Below, piece after piece: positions 9,466-18,171 of a stretch of 64,000 nucleotides of DNA. The translations under genes and the position numbers were made by a program. How positions within the stretch are numbered: the first letter of the stretch is position 1; each line of letters opens with the position of its first letter. The stretch is from Candidatus Andeanibacterium colombiense (GTDB lineage Bacteria; Pseudomonadota; Alphaproteobacteria; Sphingomonadales; Sphingomonadaceae). The DNA lies in NCBI GenBank assembly GCA_029202985.1, contig CP119316.1, forward strand, positions 1,178,001-1,242,000. The letters are read 5' to 3'. The notes beneath the pieces are model-generated. The model saw nothing but the letters and a program-made list of their open reading frames with translations, did no database searches and had not been told where the DNA came from.

Positions 9466-10512
9466 TCATCCGGGCGGAGCGGTCGACTCCCGCACCACCA
9501 GGCTCAGCGGCAACTCCATCCGCGCGGCCGGGGGCTCCCGGCCACCGGCGAGTGCGACGAGATAGTCGATCGCTGCGCGTGCCATCGATCGGATGGGCTG
9601 GCGGACAGTGGTCAGCGGCGGCCAGATGAAATGGGCGACGGCGGAATCGTCGAATCCGCCGATCGAGACGTCCTGCGGGACCCGCAGTCCCAGCCGTGTC
9701 GCCGCCACGACCACGCCCGCAGCCATGAAATCGTTCGCGGCGAAGATCGCGGTGGGCCGGTCGGCGCGGTCGAGCAGCGCGGTTCCGCCCGCGAGCCCGC
9801 CCGCAAAGGCGAAGTCACCGGGATGCAACAGCACTTCCGCCCTGCCTTTCGTCGCATCCCGGAAGGCGATCAGGCGGACGCTGGCGGCGATGTGTTCCTC
9901 GGGTCCGCAGACCATCCCGATCCGGCGGTGGCCGAGCGCCAGCAGATGCTCCACCATCTGCACCGTGCCGTCATATTCATGGGTCGCGACCGATGCCGAG
10001 CGGTCGAGATCAAAGCCCGGCGCGATGCGGACGCAAGGAATGTTCAGCGCCTCAAGCGCGGCCAGCAACTCGGGCCGGTCGGCCGAGGGCGGCGCGAGGA
10101 TCACCCCATCAAGCGCGACCTTGGAGAGCTGCGCGCGCAGATCGTTCGGGAAGCCGGGCGAAGCCGGATCGTAGGGTTCGACGAAGAAATGATACCCGGC
10201 CTCGCGGCAGGCGAGCAGCGCGCCGGCCTGGAGATCGACCAGATAGGGCGCGAAATAGGCATTGGCATCGTCTTCGCGGAAGAATTCCGAACGATCGACC
10301 AGCAACGCAATCGCATAGCCGCGCCGCCCCGCGAGCGAGCGAGCGGCGAGGTTCGGCTGGTAATCCAGCTCCGCCATCGCCTTCAGCACACGCGTGCGCA
10401 GCTCCTCCGCGACGCGCGGATTGTCGTTCAGCACCCGCGATACGGTCTTGAACGAGACTTCCGCCTGCTTCGCGATATCGATGATCGTAGGACGCCGCTT
10501 CTGGGTCGCCAT
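9466..10512 (-). CDS. LacI-family transcriptional regulator
   Basis: A 348-residue repressor with an N-terminal helix-turn-helix and hinge (TIIDIAKQAEVSFKTVSRVL, residues about 9-28, then a hinge at LAARSLAG) and a periplasmic-binding-protein-like sensor domain (about 65-345) ending in the usual FDDS...PPLTTVRQP motif. It is divergent from the carboxylesterase and GH3 beta-glucosidase genes, and a perfect 12-bp palindrome typical of LacI operators lies in the shared upstream region. It therefore probably represses those genes in the absence of a sugar or glycoside effector, which is not identified. Confidence 0.92.
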   Translation of the reverse strand: MATQKRRPTIIDIAKQAEVSFKTVSRVLNDNPRVAEELRTRVLKAMAELDYQPNLAARSLAGRRGYAIALLVDRSEFFREDDANAYFAPYLVDLQAGALLACREAGYHFFVEPYDPASPGFPNDLRAQLSKVALDGVILAPPSADRPELLAALEALNIPCVRIAPGFDLDRSASVATHEYDGTVQMVEHLLALGHRRIGMVCGPEEHIAASVRLIAFRDATKGRAEVLLHPGDFAFAGGLAGGTALLDRADRPTAIFAANDFMAAGVVVAATRLGLRVPQDVSIGGFDDSAVAHFIWPPLTTVRQPIRSMARAAIDYLVALAGGREPPAARMELPLSLVVRESTAPPG

Positions 10513-10612
10513 CTGGTTGCTCGTTCTCCGTTCTCCGATCCTATGCCAGCAAATAGTGCACCGGACCAGCTAGCGGCGCGGGCTGCAGACTCGAGCAAAT
10601 GCGCCGCTTTCT

Positions 10613-10624
10613 GACAACGTTGTC
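10613..10624. promoter_or_regulatory. LacI-type operator palindrome
   Basis: GACAACGTTGTC is a perfect 12-bp palindrome with the central CG step typical of LacI/GalR operators. It lies about 83 bases before the carboxylesterase start and 100 bases from the divergent LacI start, so it could control both. Assignment to this LacI protein is an inference from position. Confidence 0.65.
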
Positions 10625-10706
10625 TCAATCCCGTGTTTGTGTAAGGAAGCAGGAAGGCAGGCCGCCGCGCGTGGGCCTCGACCTGAAAGTTGGAGAGAGG
10701 ATTGCC

Positions 10707-12137
10707 ATGAAGAAGATATTCCCGTTCCTCGCCCTGGCGGCGGCCTGTGTTGCTGCGCCTACCCTGGCGGAGGACACCGACGTCACGATCGAGACCGGCG
10801 CGCTCAAGGGCACCGACGAGGCCGGCGTGCTGAGCTGGAAGGGCATTCCCTTCGCTGCCGCGCCGGTGGGCGAACTTCGCTGGCGCGATCCGCAGCCTGC
10901 CGCGAAATGGCAGGGCACGCGCAGCGCGAGCGCCTATGGCAACGACTGCATGCAAGTGCCGTTCGGCGGCGATGCGGCACCGCTCGGCACGCCGCCGAAC
11001 GAGGACTGCCTCTATGCCAACGTCTGGCGTCCGGCGAAGGCCAGCCGCAAGCTGCCGGTGGTGTTCTGGATCTATGGCGGCGGCTTCGTGAACGGTGGCG
11101 CTTCGCCGCCGACTTATTCGGGGGCGGAACTGGCCAGGCAGGGGGTGCTGTTCGTCAGTGCGAACTACCGCGTCGGCCGGTTCGGCACCTTTGCCCATCC
11201 GGCGCTGACCGCGGCGGATGAGGACCACGGGCTGCTGGGCAATTACGGCTATATAGATCAACTCGCCGCGCTCAAATGGGTCCAGCGCAACATCGCGGCC
11301 TTCGGCGGCGATCCGGACAACGTCACGATCATCGGCGAAAGCGCCGGGGGCATGTCGGTCCACACTCTGGTGACCTCGCCGATGGCCAAGGGCCTGTTCG
11401 AGCGCGCGGTGGTGATGTCCGGCGGCGACGGCGGCGGCATGGGCGGCGCGACGCTCGCCTCGACCGAGGAGATCGGCGACACTTTCGCGCAGAAGTTCGG
11501 TATCGCGAAAGACGACCCCCAGGCCCTAGCCAAGCTGCGCGCGCTCAGCGCCGAGCAGGTCACCGATGGCCTCAGCATGATGCAGATGTTTACCGCCAAG
11601 GGCCCGCGCACTTTCGCCAGCCCCTTTTCGGATGGCAAGCTCGCGGTAAACGCAGGCCAGGCCTATGCCTCGGGTGATTTCGTCCATGTTCCGATCATGA
11701 TCGGCGCGACCAGCGGCGACATGGGCGGCAAGACCGGGATGATGATCGCCGGGGCGCGCAATATCGAAGGCGTGATCGCCGGCAAGGGCGTGCCGGTCTA
11801 TGCCTATCGCTTCAGCTACGTCGCCGAGAACCCGCCGCCGGCCCCGGCCGGCATGCCGCCGCAGGAAGGCGCGGGCCATGCGAGCGACATCCCGTTCTTC
11901 TTCGATACCCAGGCGATCAAATACGAAAACCGCACCACCCCGCGCGACAATGCGATGGGCAAGACCATCAGCGCCTATATCGTCAACTTCGCCAAGACCG
12001 GCAATCCGAACGGCGCAAGCCTGCCCGAGTGGCCGCAATACAGCCGCGCGAAGGACGAAATAATGGATTTCGCAACGGATGGTAAAGCCAGACCGGGTAG
12101 GGACACCTGGGGCGCCGAACTCGACACGGCGAAGTAA
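10707..12137 (+). CDS. exported carboxylesterase (type B family)
   Basis: A 476-residue alpha/beta-hydrolase with a signal peptide (cleavage near residue 21), the oxyanion-hole segment WIYGGGFVNG (about 121-130), and the nucleophile elbow GESAGG with Ser212. The expected His lies in the GHASDIPFFF segment near the C-terminus. It should hydrolyse carboxylic esters in the periplasm or outside the cell. The ATG at 10707 was chosen over the upstream frame opening because it starts a clean signal peptide 6 bases behind GGAGAGAGG. The region between the acid residue and the final His segment is shorter than in many 500-550 residue relatives. The GH3 gene follows after 23 bases, so esters of plant glycosides are a plausible substrate class. 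Confidence 0.88.
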   Translation: MKKIFPFLALAAACVAAPTLAEDTDVTIETGALKGTDEAGVLSWKGIPFAAAPVGELRWRDPQPAAKWQGTRSASAYGNDCMQVPFGGDAAPLGTPPNEDCLYANVWRPAKASRKLPVVFWIYGGGFVNGGASPPTYSGAELARQGVLFVSANYRVGRFGTFAHPALTAADEDHGLLGNYGYIDQLAALKWVQRNIAAFGGDPDNVTIIGESAGGMSVHTLVTSPMAKGLFERAVVMSGGDGGGMGGATLASTEEIGDTFAQKFGIAKDDPQALAKLRALSAEQVTDGLSMMQMFTAKGPRTFASPFSDGKLAVNAGQAYASGDFVHVPIMIGATSGDMGGKTGMMIAGARNIEGVIAGKGVPVYAYRFSYVAENPPPAPAGMPPQEGAGHASDIPFFFDTQAIKYENRTTPRDNAMGKTISAYIVNFAKTGNPNGASLPEWPQYSRAKDEIMDFATDGKARPGRDTWGAELDTAK

Positions 12138-12160
12138 GGTTCTCCCCCAGGAGGAATTCG

Positions 12161-14386
12161 ATGAAGAGTATGAAGTTCGCCGCGGCGCTGCTGTGCGGCA
12201 TGTCCGCTGCCGCCGCAGTTCCGCTGGCAGCCCAGAGCCAGAGCCTGGCCACGAAGCCGTGGACGAACGCGTCGCTCACGCCCGAAAAGCGCGCGGATTT
12301 GATCCTCGCCCAGATGAGCCTCGACGAGAAAGTCGCGATGCTCCACGGCCCGATGGCGCTGCCGATCGTGCTTGCCAAGATGCCCGAAGATGCGGTCGGC
12401 TCCGCCGGTTATATTCCCGGTAACGCCCGGCTCGGCATTCCGGCGTTGCAGGAAAGCGATGCGGGCCTGGGCGTGACCAACCCGATGCTGGTGCGCGGGC
12501 CGGACGACATGTCGACCGCCCTGCCCTCCAGCTTGGCCCTTGCCGCGACTTTCGATCCGCAGATCGCCTATGACGGGGGCAAGATCGTCGGCACCGAAGC
12601 GCGCGCCAAGACGATCAATGTCCAGCTTGCCGGCGGTGTGAACCTCGCGCGCGATCCGCGCGGCGGCCGCAATTTCGAATATGCGGGTGAGGACCCGCTC
12701 CTCGCGGGGACGCTCGCGGGTGAAGCCATTCGCGGCATCCAGTCGACCGGGGTGATCTCGACCGTGAAGCACTATGCGCTGAACGGGCAGGAACATAACC
12801 GCATGACCGCCGACAGCGTGATCGACGAGGAGGCGGCGCGCGAAAGCGATCTGCTTGCATTCCAGATCGCGATCGAACGCGGCAAGCCAGGCTCGGTGAT
12901 GTGCTCCTATAATCTCGTCAACGGGGTCTATGGCTGTCAGAATGATTGGCTGCTCAACCAGGTGCTGAAGAAGGACTGGGGCTACAAGGGTTTCGTCATG
13001 TCAGATTGGGGTGCGGTCCACGAAGTCGCGGCGTTCTCCGCCGGGCTCGACCAGCAGTCCGGCGAGCAGCTCGACAAGCAGGTGTGGTTCGACCGGCCGC
13101 TCAAGGACGGCGTCGCCGCCGGCACGATTCCGGCGGCGCGGGTCGACGATGCCGCGCGCCGCGTGCTGACCGCGATGTTCAGCGCAGGGCTATTCGACCG
13201 CACCGACACCAAGCAGCCGATCGATTTCGACGCGCACGCCCTGGTCGCCCAGCGCGAGGCGGAAGACGCGATCGTGCTGCTCGAGAACCGCGGAGTGCTG
13301 CCGATCGCGGCGGGCGCGAAGACAATCGCGGTTATCGGCGGCAACGCGGACGCGGGCGTCGCTTCGGGCACCGGATCGTCGCAGGTCACCAACCCCTATC
13401 GCCCGGCAGGCGTGTCGTTGCGCTCGGTCGCGCTGGGCGGCGAAGGGATGATGGCGATGTTCTCCAGCGTCGTGTTCCATCCTTCTTCCCCGCTGGCAGC
13501 TCTGCGCGAGAGGTTCAAGGACGCGAAGGTCAGCTTCGACAACGGCGCCTATCCGTCATCGGCGGCCGCCGCCGCGCGCGATGCAGATGTGGCGGTGGTG
13601 TTCGTCTATCAACCCTCGGGCGAAGGCGAGGACGCGCCGGATACGTCGCTGCCGTTCGGGCAGGATGCGCTGATCGAAGCGGTCGCCGCGGCCAATCCGA
13701 ACACGGTGGTGGTGCTGGAGACCGGCAACGCGGTCGACATGCCGTGGTCCGGCAAGGTCGGCGCGGTGGTGCAGGCGTGGTACGGCGGCCAGAAAGGCGG
13801 CGAGGCGATCGCCCGCGTGCTGACCGGCGAGGTCAATCCCTCGGGCCGCCTGCCGCTGACCTGGCAGCGCGACATCAGTCAGTTGCCCCGCCCGGTGGTC
13901 CCCGGCACGGGCGCTGCGCCCGACGCGCTGGTCAAGGTCGACTATTCGATCGAAGGCGCGGATGTCGGCTATCGCTGGTTCGCGCGCCGCAAGCTTTCGC
14001 CGCTGTACTGGTTCGGCCACGGCCTCAGCTATACCAGCTTCGGCTATGACAAGCTCGCCGTCAGCGGCGGCAAGACCGTGACCGCGAGCGTCACCGTGAC
14101 CAACACCGGAGCAAAACCCGGCAAGGACGTGGTCCAGCTCTACCTCACCGGCAAGCCCGGCAGCGACGAGCGGCGCCTCCTGGACTTCGAGAAGGTCGCG
14201 CTCGCCCCGGGCGAAAGCAGGCAGGTGACATTGACCGCCGATCCGCGCCTGCTGGCCGAGTTCGACAAGGCCAAGAAGGGCTGGACGATCGCGCCGGGCA
14301 GCTACACCGTCGCGATCGGCACCGATGCCGGCACCATGAGGCTCACCGGCACCGCCAAGCTCACCCCACAGACCCTGAAGCCCTGA
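12161..14386 (+). CDS. exported GH3 beta-glucosidase
   Basis: A 741-residue glycoside hydrolase family 3 enzyme: signal peptide (about 1-26), GH3 N-terminal barrel with the substrate-binding KHYALNGQEHNR motif (about 203-214) and the nucleophile in VMSDWGA (Asp282), a GH3 C-terminal domain (about 365-590) and a fibronectin-III-like domain at the end. It should remove terminal beta-linked glucose or xylose from oligosaccharides or glycosides in the periplasm. A strong AGGAGG site lies 6 bases before the ATG. It is the second gene of the LacI-controlled operon, 23 bases after the carboxylesterase. The exact sugar specificity cannot be read from the sequence. Confidence 0.93.
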   Translation: MKSMKFAAALLCGMSAAAAVPLAAQSQSLATKPWTNASLTPEKRADLILAQMSLDEKVAMLHGPMALPIVLAKMPEDAVGSAGYIPGNARLGIPALQESDAGLGVTNPMLVRGPDDMSTALPSSLALAATFDPQIAYDGGKIVGTEARAKTINVQLAGGVNLARDPRGGRNFEYAGEDPLLAGTLAGEAIRGIQSTGVISTVKHYALNGQEHNRMTADSVIDEEAARESDLLAFQIAIERGKPGSVMCSYNLVNGVYGCQNDWLLNQVLKKDWGYKGFVMSDWGAVHEVAAFSAGLDQQSGEQLDKQVWFDRPLKDGVAAGTIPAARVDDAARRVLTAMFSAGLFDRTDTKQPIDFDAHALVAQREAEDAIVLLENRGVLPIAAGAKTIAVIGGNADAGVASGTGSSQVTNPYRPAGVSLRSVALGGEGMMAMFSSVVFHPSSPLAALRERFKDAKVSFDNGAYPSSAAAAARDADVAVVFVYQPSGEGEDAPDTSLPFGQDALIEAVAAANPNTVVVLETGNAVDMPWSGKVGAVVQAWYGGQKGGEAIARVLTGEVNPSGRLPLTWQRDISQLPRPVVPGTGAAPDALVKVDYSIEGADVGYRWFARRKLSPLYWFGHGLSYTSFGYDKLAVSGGKTVTASVTVTNTGAKPGKDVVQLYLTGKPGSDERRLLDFEKVALAPGESRQVTLTADPRLLAEFDKAKKGWTIAPGSYTVAIGTDAGTMRLTGTAKLTPQTLKP

Positions 14387-14402
14387 CGCGGTCGTCACAT
14401 TC

Positions 14403-14441
14403 CTGACGGCGCACGTGGCGGGAGATCCCGCGCGCCGTCAG
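14403..14441. terminator. bidirectional hairpin between convergent genes
   Basis: CTGACGGCGC (14403-14412) pairs perfectly with GCGCCGTCAG (14432-14441), enclosing a second short GC stem. It separates the GH3 gene from the convergent OmpW gene, and the OmpW stop codon lies inside the right arm. There is no long T run on either side. Confidence 0.55.
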
Positions 14442-15115
14442 AAGCGGTAGCCGACGCCCGCGCTCAGCAACCAGGGATCGAGCTTGTGATCGGTCGAGAT
14501 CACCTCGTCCGATCCGGCATACCAATGCGCCGTGGTCCTCATGAAATAACGCTTGGCATCGAAGCTCAAGGCGAAGCCCTTGTTGCCGAGCGGGATATCG
14601 ACCCCCGCCTGGAGCGCGAAGCCGAGGTGGTCATCCAGCTTGAAACCGTCCGCGCCGGCCGCCACGGCCGCCGCGCCGGGCTTGTCCGAGACGAACAGGA
14701 AATAGCTGGGGCCGGCGCCGACATAGGGCCGGATCGGCCCCGCATCGACGTGGTACTTGAGGGTCAGCGTCGCCGGAATGATCTTCGCATCCGCCACCAG
14801 TTCCGCACCGGGCAGCCCGGTGGTGCCGTCGACATCGTGCTGGGTCATGCAGCAGATCGTCTCGACCGAGATATTCGGCGTGAAGAAATATTCGATCGCC
14901 ACGGTCGGCACGTAATTGTCGTTGGCCTTGGTCTGCAAATCGGCCGGCAGTCCCACCTGGTCCGTATTCAGCGCGGTGATCTTGCCATCCGGCAGCACCG
15001 CGGTGCCGAGCAGCTTCACCTGCCATTTGCCCTGATTCCCCTCGTCCGCATGGGCGGGAGCGGCCAGCGCCAGCATCGCGGCGATTGCCCCCAGAGCCGA
15101 GCCCGCAGTCTTCAT
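14438..15115 (-). CDS. OmpW-family outer-membrane protein
   Basis: A 225-residue protein with a signal peptide (MKTAGSALGAIAAMLALA..AHA) and the OmpW pattern: an early WQVKLLGTAVLPDG strand, the NYVPTVAIEYFFTPNISVE motif, a PATLTLKYH..PIRPYVGAGPSYF segment and a terminal GVGYRF strand. OmpW forms an eight-stranded barrel that lets small hydrophobic compounds cross the outer membrane. An ATG two codons earlier (15121) is also possible; the AAGG motif is better spaced for 15115. It is divergent from hemN, with a possible FNR/FixK-type site between them; ompW genes are oxygen-regulated in several bacteria. Confidence 0.9.
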   Translation of the reverse strand: MKTAGSALGAIAAMLALAAPAHADEGNQGKWQVKLLGTAVLPDGKITALNTDQVGLPADLQTKANDNYVPTVAIEYFFTPNISVETICCMTQHDVDGTTGLPGAELVADAKIIPATLTLKYHVDAGPIRPYVGAGPSYFLFVSDKPGAAAVAAGADGFKLDDHLGFALQAGVDIPLGNKGFALSFDAKRYFMRTTAHWYAGSDEVISTDHKLDPWLLSAGVGYRF

Positions 15116-15213
15116 TCGCATTGCCTTGTCCCTTGGCGCCGCAGGAGCCGCCCGTTGCGGCAAAGGATGGTTGCGGCGCACGACCTGCATCGCAGCCGCG
15201 CGGCGCTGCCGCA

Positions 15214-15227
15214 TTGATCCCGCGCAA
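15214..15227. promoter_or_regulatory. possible FNR/FixK-family binding site
   Basis: TTGATCCCGCGCAA fits the relaxed FixK2-type pattern TTG(A/C)-N6-(T/G)CAA, but not the strict FNR consensus in its right half. It lies 67 bases before the hemN start and about 100 bases before the divergent ompW start. Both genes belong to FNR/FixK regulons in other bacteria. Confidence 0.4.
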
Positions 15228-15293
15228 ATCGCCGCCGTTCCCGGATTGACCCAGGACAAGGAGCGACCGTCCCCGCTGTGCGATGCAGCCGGC

Positions 15294-16607
15294 ATGTGGC
15301 CCTATCATCCCGATCTGCTTGCGACCGCCGTGCCGCGCTACACCAGCTTTCCGACCGCGGCCGAATTCGGCCCCGATGTCGGCCCGGCCGATTACAGCGA
15401 CGCGCTCGCGACCGCGAACGGCGACGTCTCGCTCTACGTCCACATCCCATTCTGCGAGAAGATCTGCTGGTATTGCGGCTGCAACACCGGCGCGGCCAAC
15501 CGCACCCACCGGCTGACCAGCTATCTCGATGCACTCCACCGCGAAATCGCGCTGGTCGCCGCGCTGCTGCCCGCCGGCGCGCGGGTGCGGCGCATCGCGT
15601 TCGGCGGCGGCAGCCCCAATGCGATCGCCCCGGTCGATTTCGTCCGCCTGTTCGACCAGCTGGCGCTGCACTTCCCGCTCGCCAGTCCAACCATGTCGAT
15701 CGAACTCGATCCGCGGACGCTGAGCGCTCCGTGGGGCTCGGTCATCGCCGGCATCGGCATCACCCATGCGAGCCTGGGCGTGCAGACTTTCGCCCCGGCC
15801 CTGCAAGAGGCGATCGGCCGGGTGCAGCCGCTGTGCACGATCGACCGCAGCGTGAAGCTGCTGCGCGAAGCCGGGATTTCCTCGCTCAATTTCGATCTGA
15901 TGTACGGCCTTCCGGGCCAGACGATGGCCGATCTCGCGGCAACCCTCGACCTGACCGCGGGCTACGGCGCCAACCGGGTCGCCTTGTTCGGCTACGCCCA
16001 TGTCCCGCACCTGATCCAGCGCCAGAAGCGGATCGACGGATCGAACCTGCCCGGCCAGTCGGCGCGCTTCGATATGGCGGCCTTCGGCTATAACCGGCTG
16101 GTCGATGCCGGCTACGAAGCGGTCGGGTTCGACCATTTCGCGCTGCCCGGCGATCCGCTAGGGCAAGCGGCTACCTCGGGCCGGCTGCGCCGCAATTTCC
16201 AGGGCTTCACCGACGACGACGCGCCGGTGGTGATCGGCCTCGGCGCCTCGGCGATCGGCAGCTTCCCTACGCTGTTGGCGCAGAACGAGAAGAATTCGGG
16301 CCGCTACCGCATGATGCTGTCGCAAGGCCGCCTCGCCACGGTGCTCGGCAGGGCCCGCACCGCGGAGGACCGCCAGCGCGGCGCGGTGATCGAGGACCTC
16401 CTTTGCCGCGGCCGCGCCCGGATCGACCGCGAGATGCTGACCGGCGCGATCGAGCGCCTGGCGCCCTATGTCGATGCAGGCTTGTGCGAGATCGAGCAAG
16501 GCGTGCTCGCGATCCATCATGGCGGGCTGCCCTATGCCCGCAGCATCGCCGCGAGCTTCGACCCCTATCGCCAGCATTCGCAGCGGCGCTTCAGCTCAGC
16601 GGTCTGA
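15294..16607 (+). CDS. hemN: oxygen-independent coproporphyrinogen III oxidase
   Basis: A 437-residue radical-SAM enzyme. The N-terminal YTSFPTAAEF and the YVHIPFCEKICWYCGCNT motif (CX3CX2C at Cys54, Cys58 and Cys61 for the 4Fe-4S cluster) are diagnostic of HemN, as are the GGGSPNAI and FDLMYGLPGQT segments. It converts coproporphyrinogen III to protoporphyrinogen IX without oxygen in the cytoplasm, for heme synthesis under low oxygen. The ATG at 15294 begins the conserved N-terminus; upstream codons in frame do not resemble the family and the ribosome-binding site is weak. Divergent from ompW. Confidence 0.93.
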   Translation: MWPYHPDLLATAVPRYTSFPTAAEFGPDVGPADYSDALATANGDVSLYVHIPFCEKICWYCGCNTGAANRTHRLTSYLDALHREIALVAALLPAGARVRRIAFGGGSPNAIAPVDFVRLFDQLALHFPLASPTMSIELDPRTLSAPWGSVIAGIGITHASLGVQTFAPALQEAIGRVQPLCTIDRSVKLLREAGISSLNFDLMYGLPGQTMADLAATLDLTAGYGANRVALFGYAHVPHLIQRQKRIDGSNLPGQSARFDMAAFGYNRLVDAGYEAVGFDHFALPGDPLGQAATSGRLRRNFQGFTDDDAPVVIGLGASAIGSFPTLLAQNEKNSGRYRMMLSQGRLATVLGRARTAEDRQRGAVIEDLLCRGRARIDREMLTGAIERLAPYVDAGLCEIEQGVLAIHHGGLPYARSIAASFDPYRQHSQRRFSSAV

Positions 16608-16641
16608 ACCCGCGCTTCAAGCCGATCGCTCACTGGATATG

Positions 16642-16667
16642 AAAAAAGACCCGGCCGAAGCCGGGTC
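16642..16667 (-). terminator. rho-independent terminator of the lig operon
   Basis: Read on the minus strand: an 8-bp perfect stem GACCCGGC/GCCGGGTC closed by a TTCG tetraloop and followed by six T. It lies 34 bases after the stop of the lignostilbene dioxygenase gene and ends that operon. Confidence 0.93.
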
Positions 16668-16700
16668 AAGTCGAGGGAGACCGCGCTTGGGGCGGGCCTG

Positions 16701-18158
16701 TCAGGCGGCCAGAAGAGTGCCGTCCGCCCAATTTCCATGCAGCCCCTGGCGCAAGCGGATCGGGAGTTTCGCCCGCATCAGGGGCCCCTTCGACACGTCC
16801 AGCGCGTCGAAGATGCAAAGATCGGAATAGTTGGTGACGTGGTTGTCGACGAGCGCGACCAGCCAGCCGTCACCCTCGAGCGCATCGGCGGCGCGCGGGA
16901 TAAAACAGGGTTCCTGCAGCGAGCCGTCAGGGCCGCACCACCAGCTCTGCTCCGCCCCGCTTGCGACGTCGAAATGGGTCAAAGTGTTGATCACCCCGGC
17001 GAAGGGTCCCGGCGGGCCGTTATAGGGCTTGGCGAGATCGTAGGTGATCATCCAGCCGTGGCGATAAGGCTTGCCCGCCATGCGGTCGTCGATCCGCGGG
17101 AATTCGCCCGGCGCCTTGCCGAGCTTGACGATGCTCTCGACCGTGTCGCTGTTCGACAGCAGATCGACCGTGAAGCGCGACAGCTCGGTCATCGCCAGCT
17201 CCGGATCGAACGGCGCCCCGTCCTTGTCGGGGAAGAACGGGAGGCTGCCGATCTTCGAGACGGGCGTGTCGAGATGGATCTTGGTGCCGTCCTGGAACGC
17301 GTTCATCACGTGGCAGCTGCACACCGCCGGGTCCTGCTTGAACCAGCGCATGTCGCTGCCGTCGCCATCGCGGCGCATCACCCCGATGTAGGACGGCAGA
17401 CTGCGGTCGTAATAGAAATGCGGCCGGTCCTGTTCGAGCACGGACATGTCCGAGCTGTAGGGCGAGACCGGGATCACCACGTAATCGCCGGCGATGCAGA
17501 AATCGTGCAGCATCGTATAATAGGGTACCTCGAATTCCGCCCGGCGCACGACATAGCCACCCGGGGTCAGTTCAAAATAGGTCCCGTCGCGGCTGAGATC
17601 GCCCTTAGAGGCATAGCTGATGTTGCACAGATTGCCGCTGTCGGGATCGATCTTCGGGTGCGCGCCGAAGGTGTTCAGCGTCAGTTCGCCGTCGAAATCG
17701 GTATAGCCCTCGGTTTCGAGCGAGAGCTTGTCCATCGTCAGGCAGGGGCTGTCTTCCTTCATCGCGAGCAGCTGGTCGTTGAACACGAGGACATTGGTGT
17801 TGGCCGTGCCGCGGTGCTGGCCGAGGACCGAGGGATCGTCGGTCAGCGGATTGCGATAGGATCCGAACAGCGCGCGCCCGGCCGCATTCTCCAGCTTCCA
17901 CTTGTCGGTCTTCGCATAGCGCTGGCGGAACGAGATCCGGCCGTCCTTCACCCGGAACATCGTGACCATGCCGTCACCGTTGAAGAACTGGTCGCCCGGG
18001 TTGCGCGGCGCGAACTGCGGGTCCGGATGGACGCGGTAAAACGCCCCGTCCATCTCGGGCGGAACCTCGCCCTCGATTTCGAGATCGGCGATGTCGCCTT
18101 CGATGCGGCCGAGCCGGAGCACGTCCTGGTAGATCGGTTCGGATGGGAAATGGACCAT
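16701..18158 (-). CDS. lignostilbene-alpha,beta-dioxygenase (carotenoid oxygenase family)
   Basis: A 485-residue seven-bladed propeller oxygenase with four candidate iron-binding histidines in the segments GAHPKID, MLHDFC, SCHVMNAF and the terminal LHGNW. Residues Phe59, Tyr101 and Lys134 match the positions that recognise the 4-hydroxyl group in the characterised lignostilbene dioxygenases NOV1 and LsdA, including the LLAMKEDSP context around Lys134. It should cleave the central double bond of phenolic stilbenes to two aromatic aldehydes, in the cytoplasm. It is 13 bases after ligB, behind a GAGGAG site, and forms the third gene of the ligA-ligB-lsd operon. Cleavage of apocarotenoids is the alternative, made unlikely by the three residues. 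Confidence 0.88.
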   Translation of the reverse strand: MVHFPSEPIYQDVLRLGRIEGDIADLEIEGEVPPEMDGAFYRVHPDPQFAPRNPGDQFFNGDGMVTMFRVKDGRISFRQRYAKTDKWKLENAAGRALFGSYRNPLTDDPSVLGQHRGTANTNVLVFNDQLLAMKEDSPCLTMDKLSLETEGYTDFDGELTLNTFGAHPKIDPDSGNLCNISYASKGDLSRDGTYFELTPGGYVVRRAEFEVPYYTMLHDFCIAGDYVVIPVSPYSSDMSVLEQDRPHFYYDRSLPSYIGVMRRDGDGSDMRWFKQDPAVCSCHVMNAFQDGTKIHLDTPVSKIGSLPFFPDKDGAPFDPELAMTELSRFTVDLLSNSDTVESIVKLGKAPGEFPRIDDRMAGKPYRHGWMITYDLAKPYNGPPGPFAGVINTLTHFDVASGAEQSWWCGPDGSLQEPCFIPRAADALEGDGWLVALVDNHVTNYSDLCIFDALDVSKGPLMRAKLPIRLRQGLHGNWADGTLLAA

Positions 18159-18171
18159 GTCGGCGCTCCTC

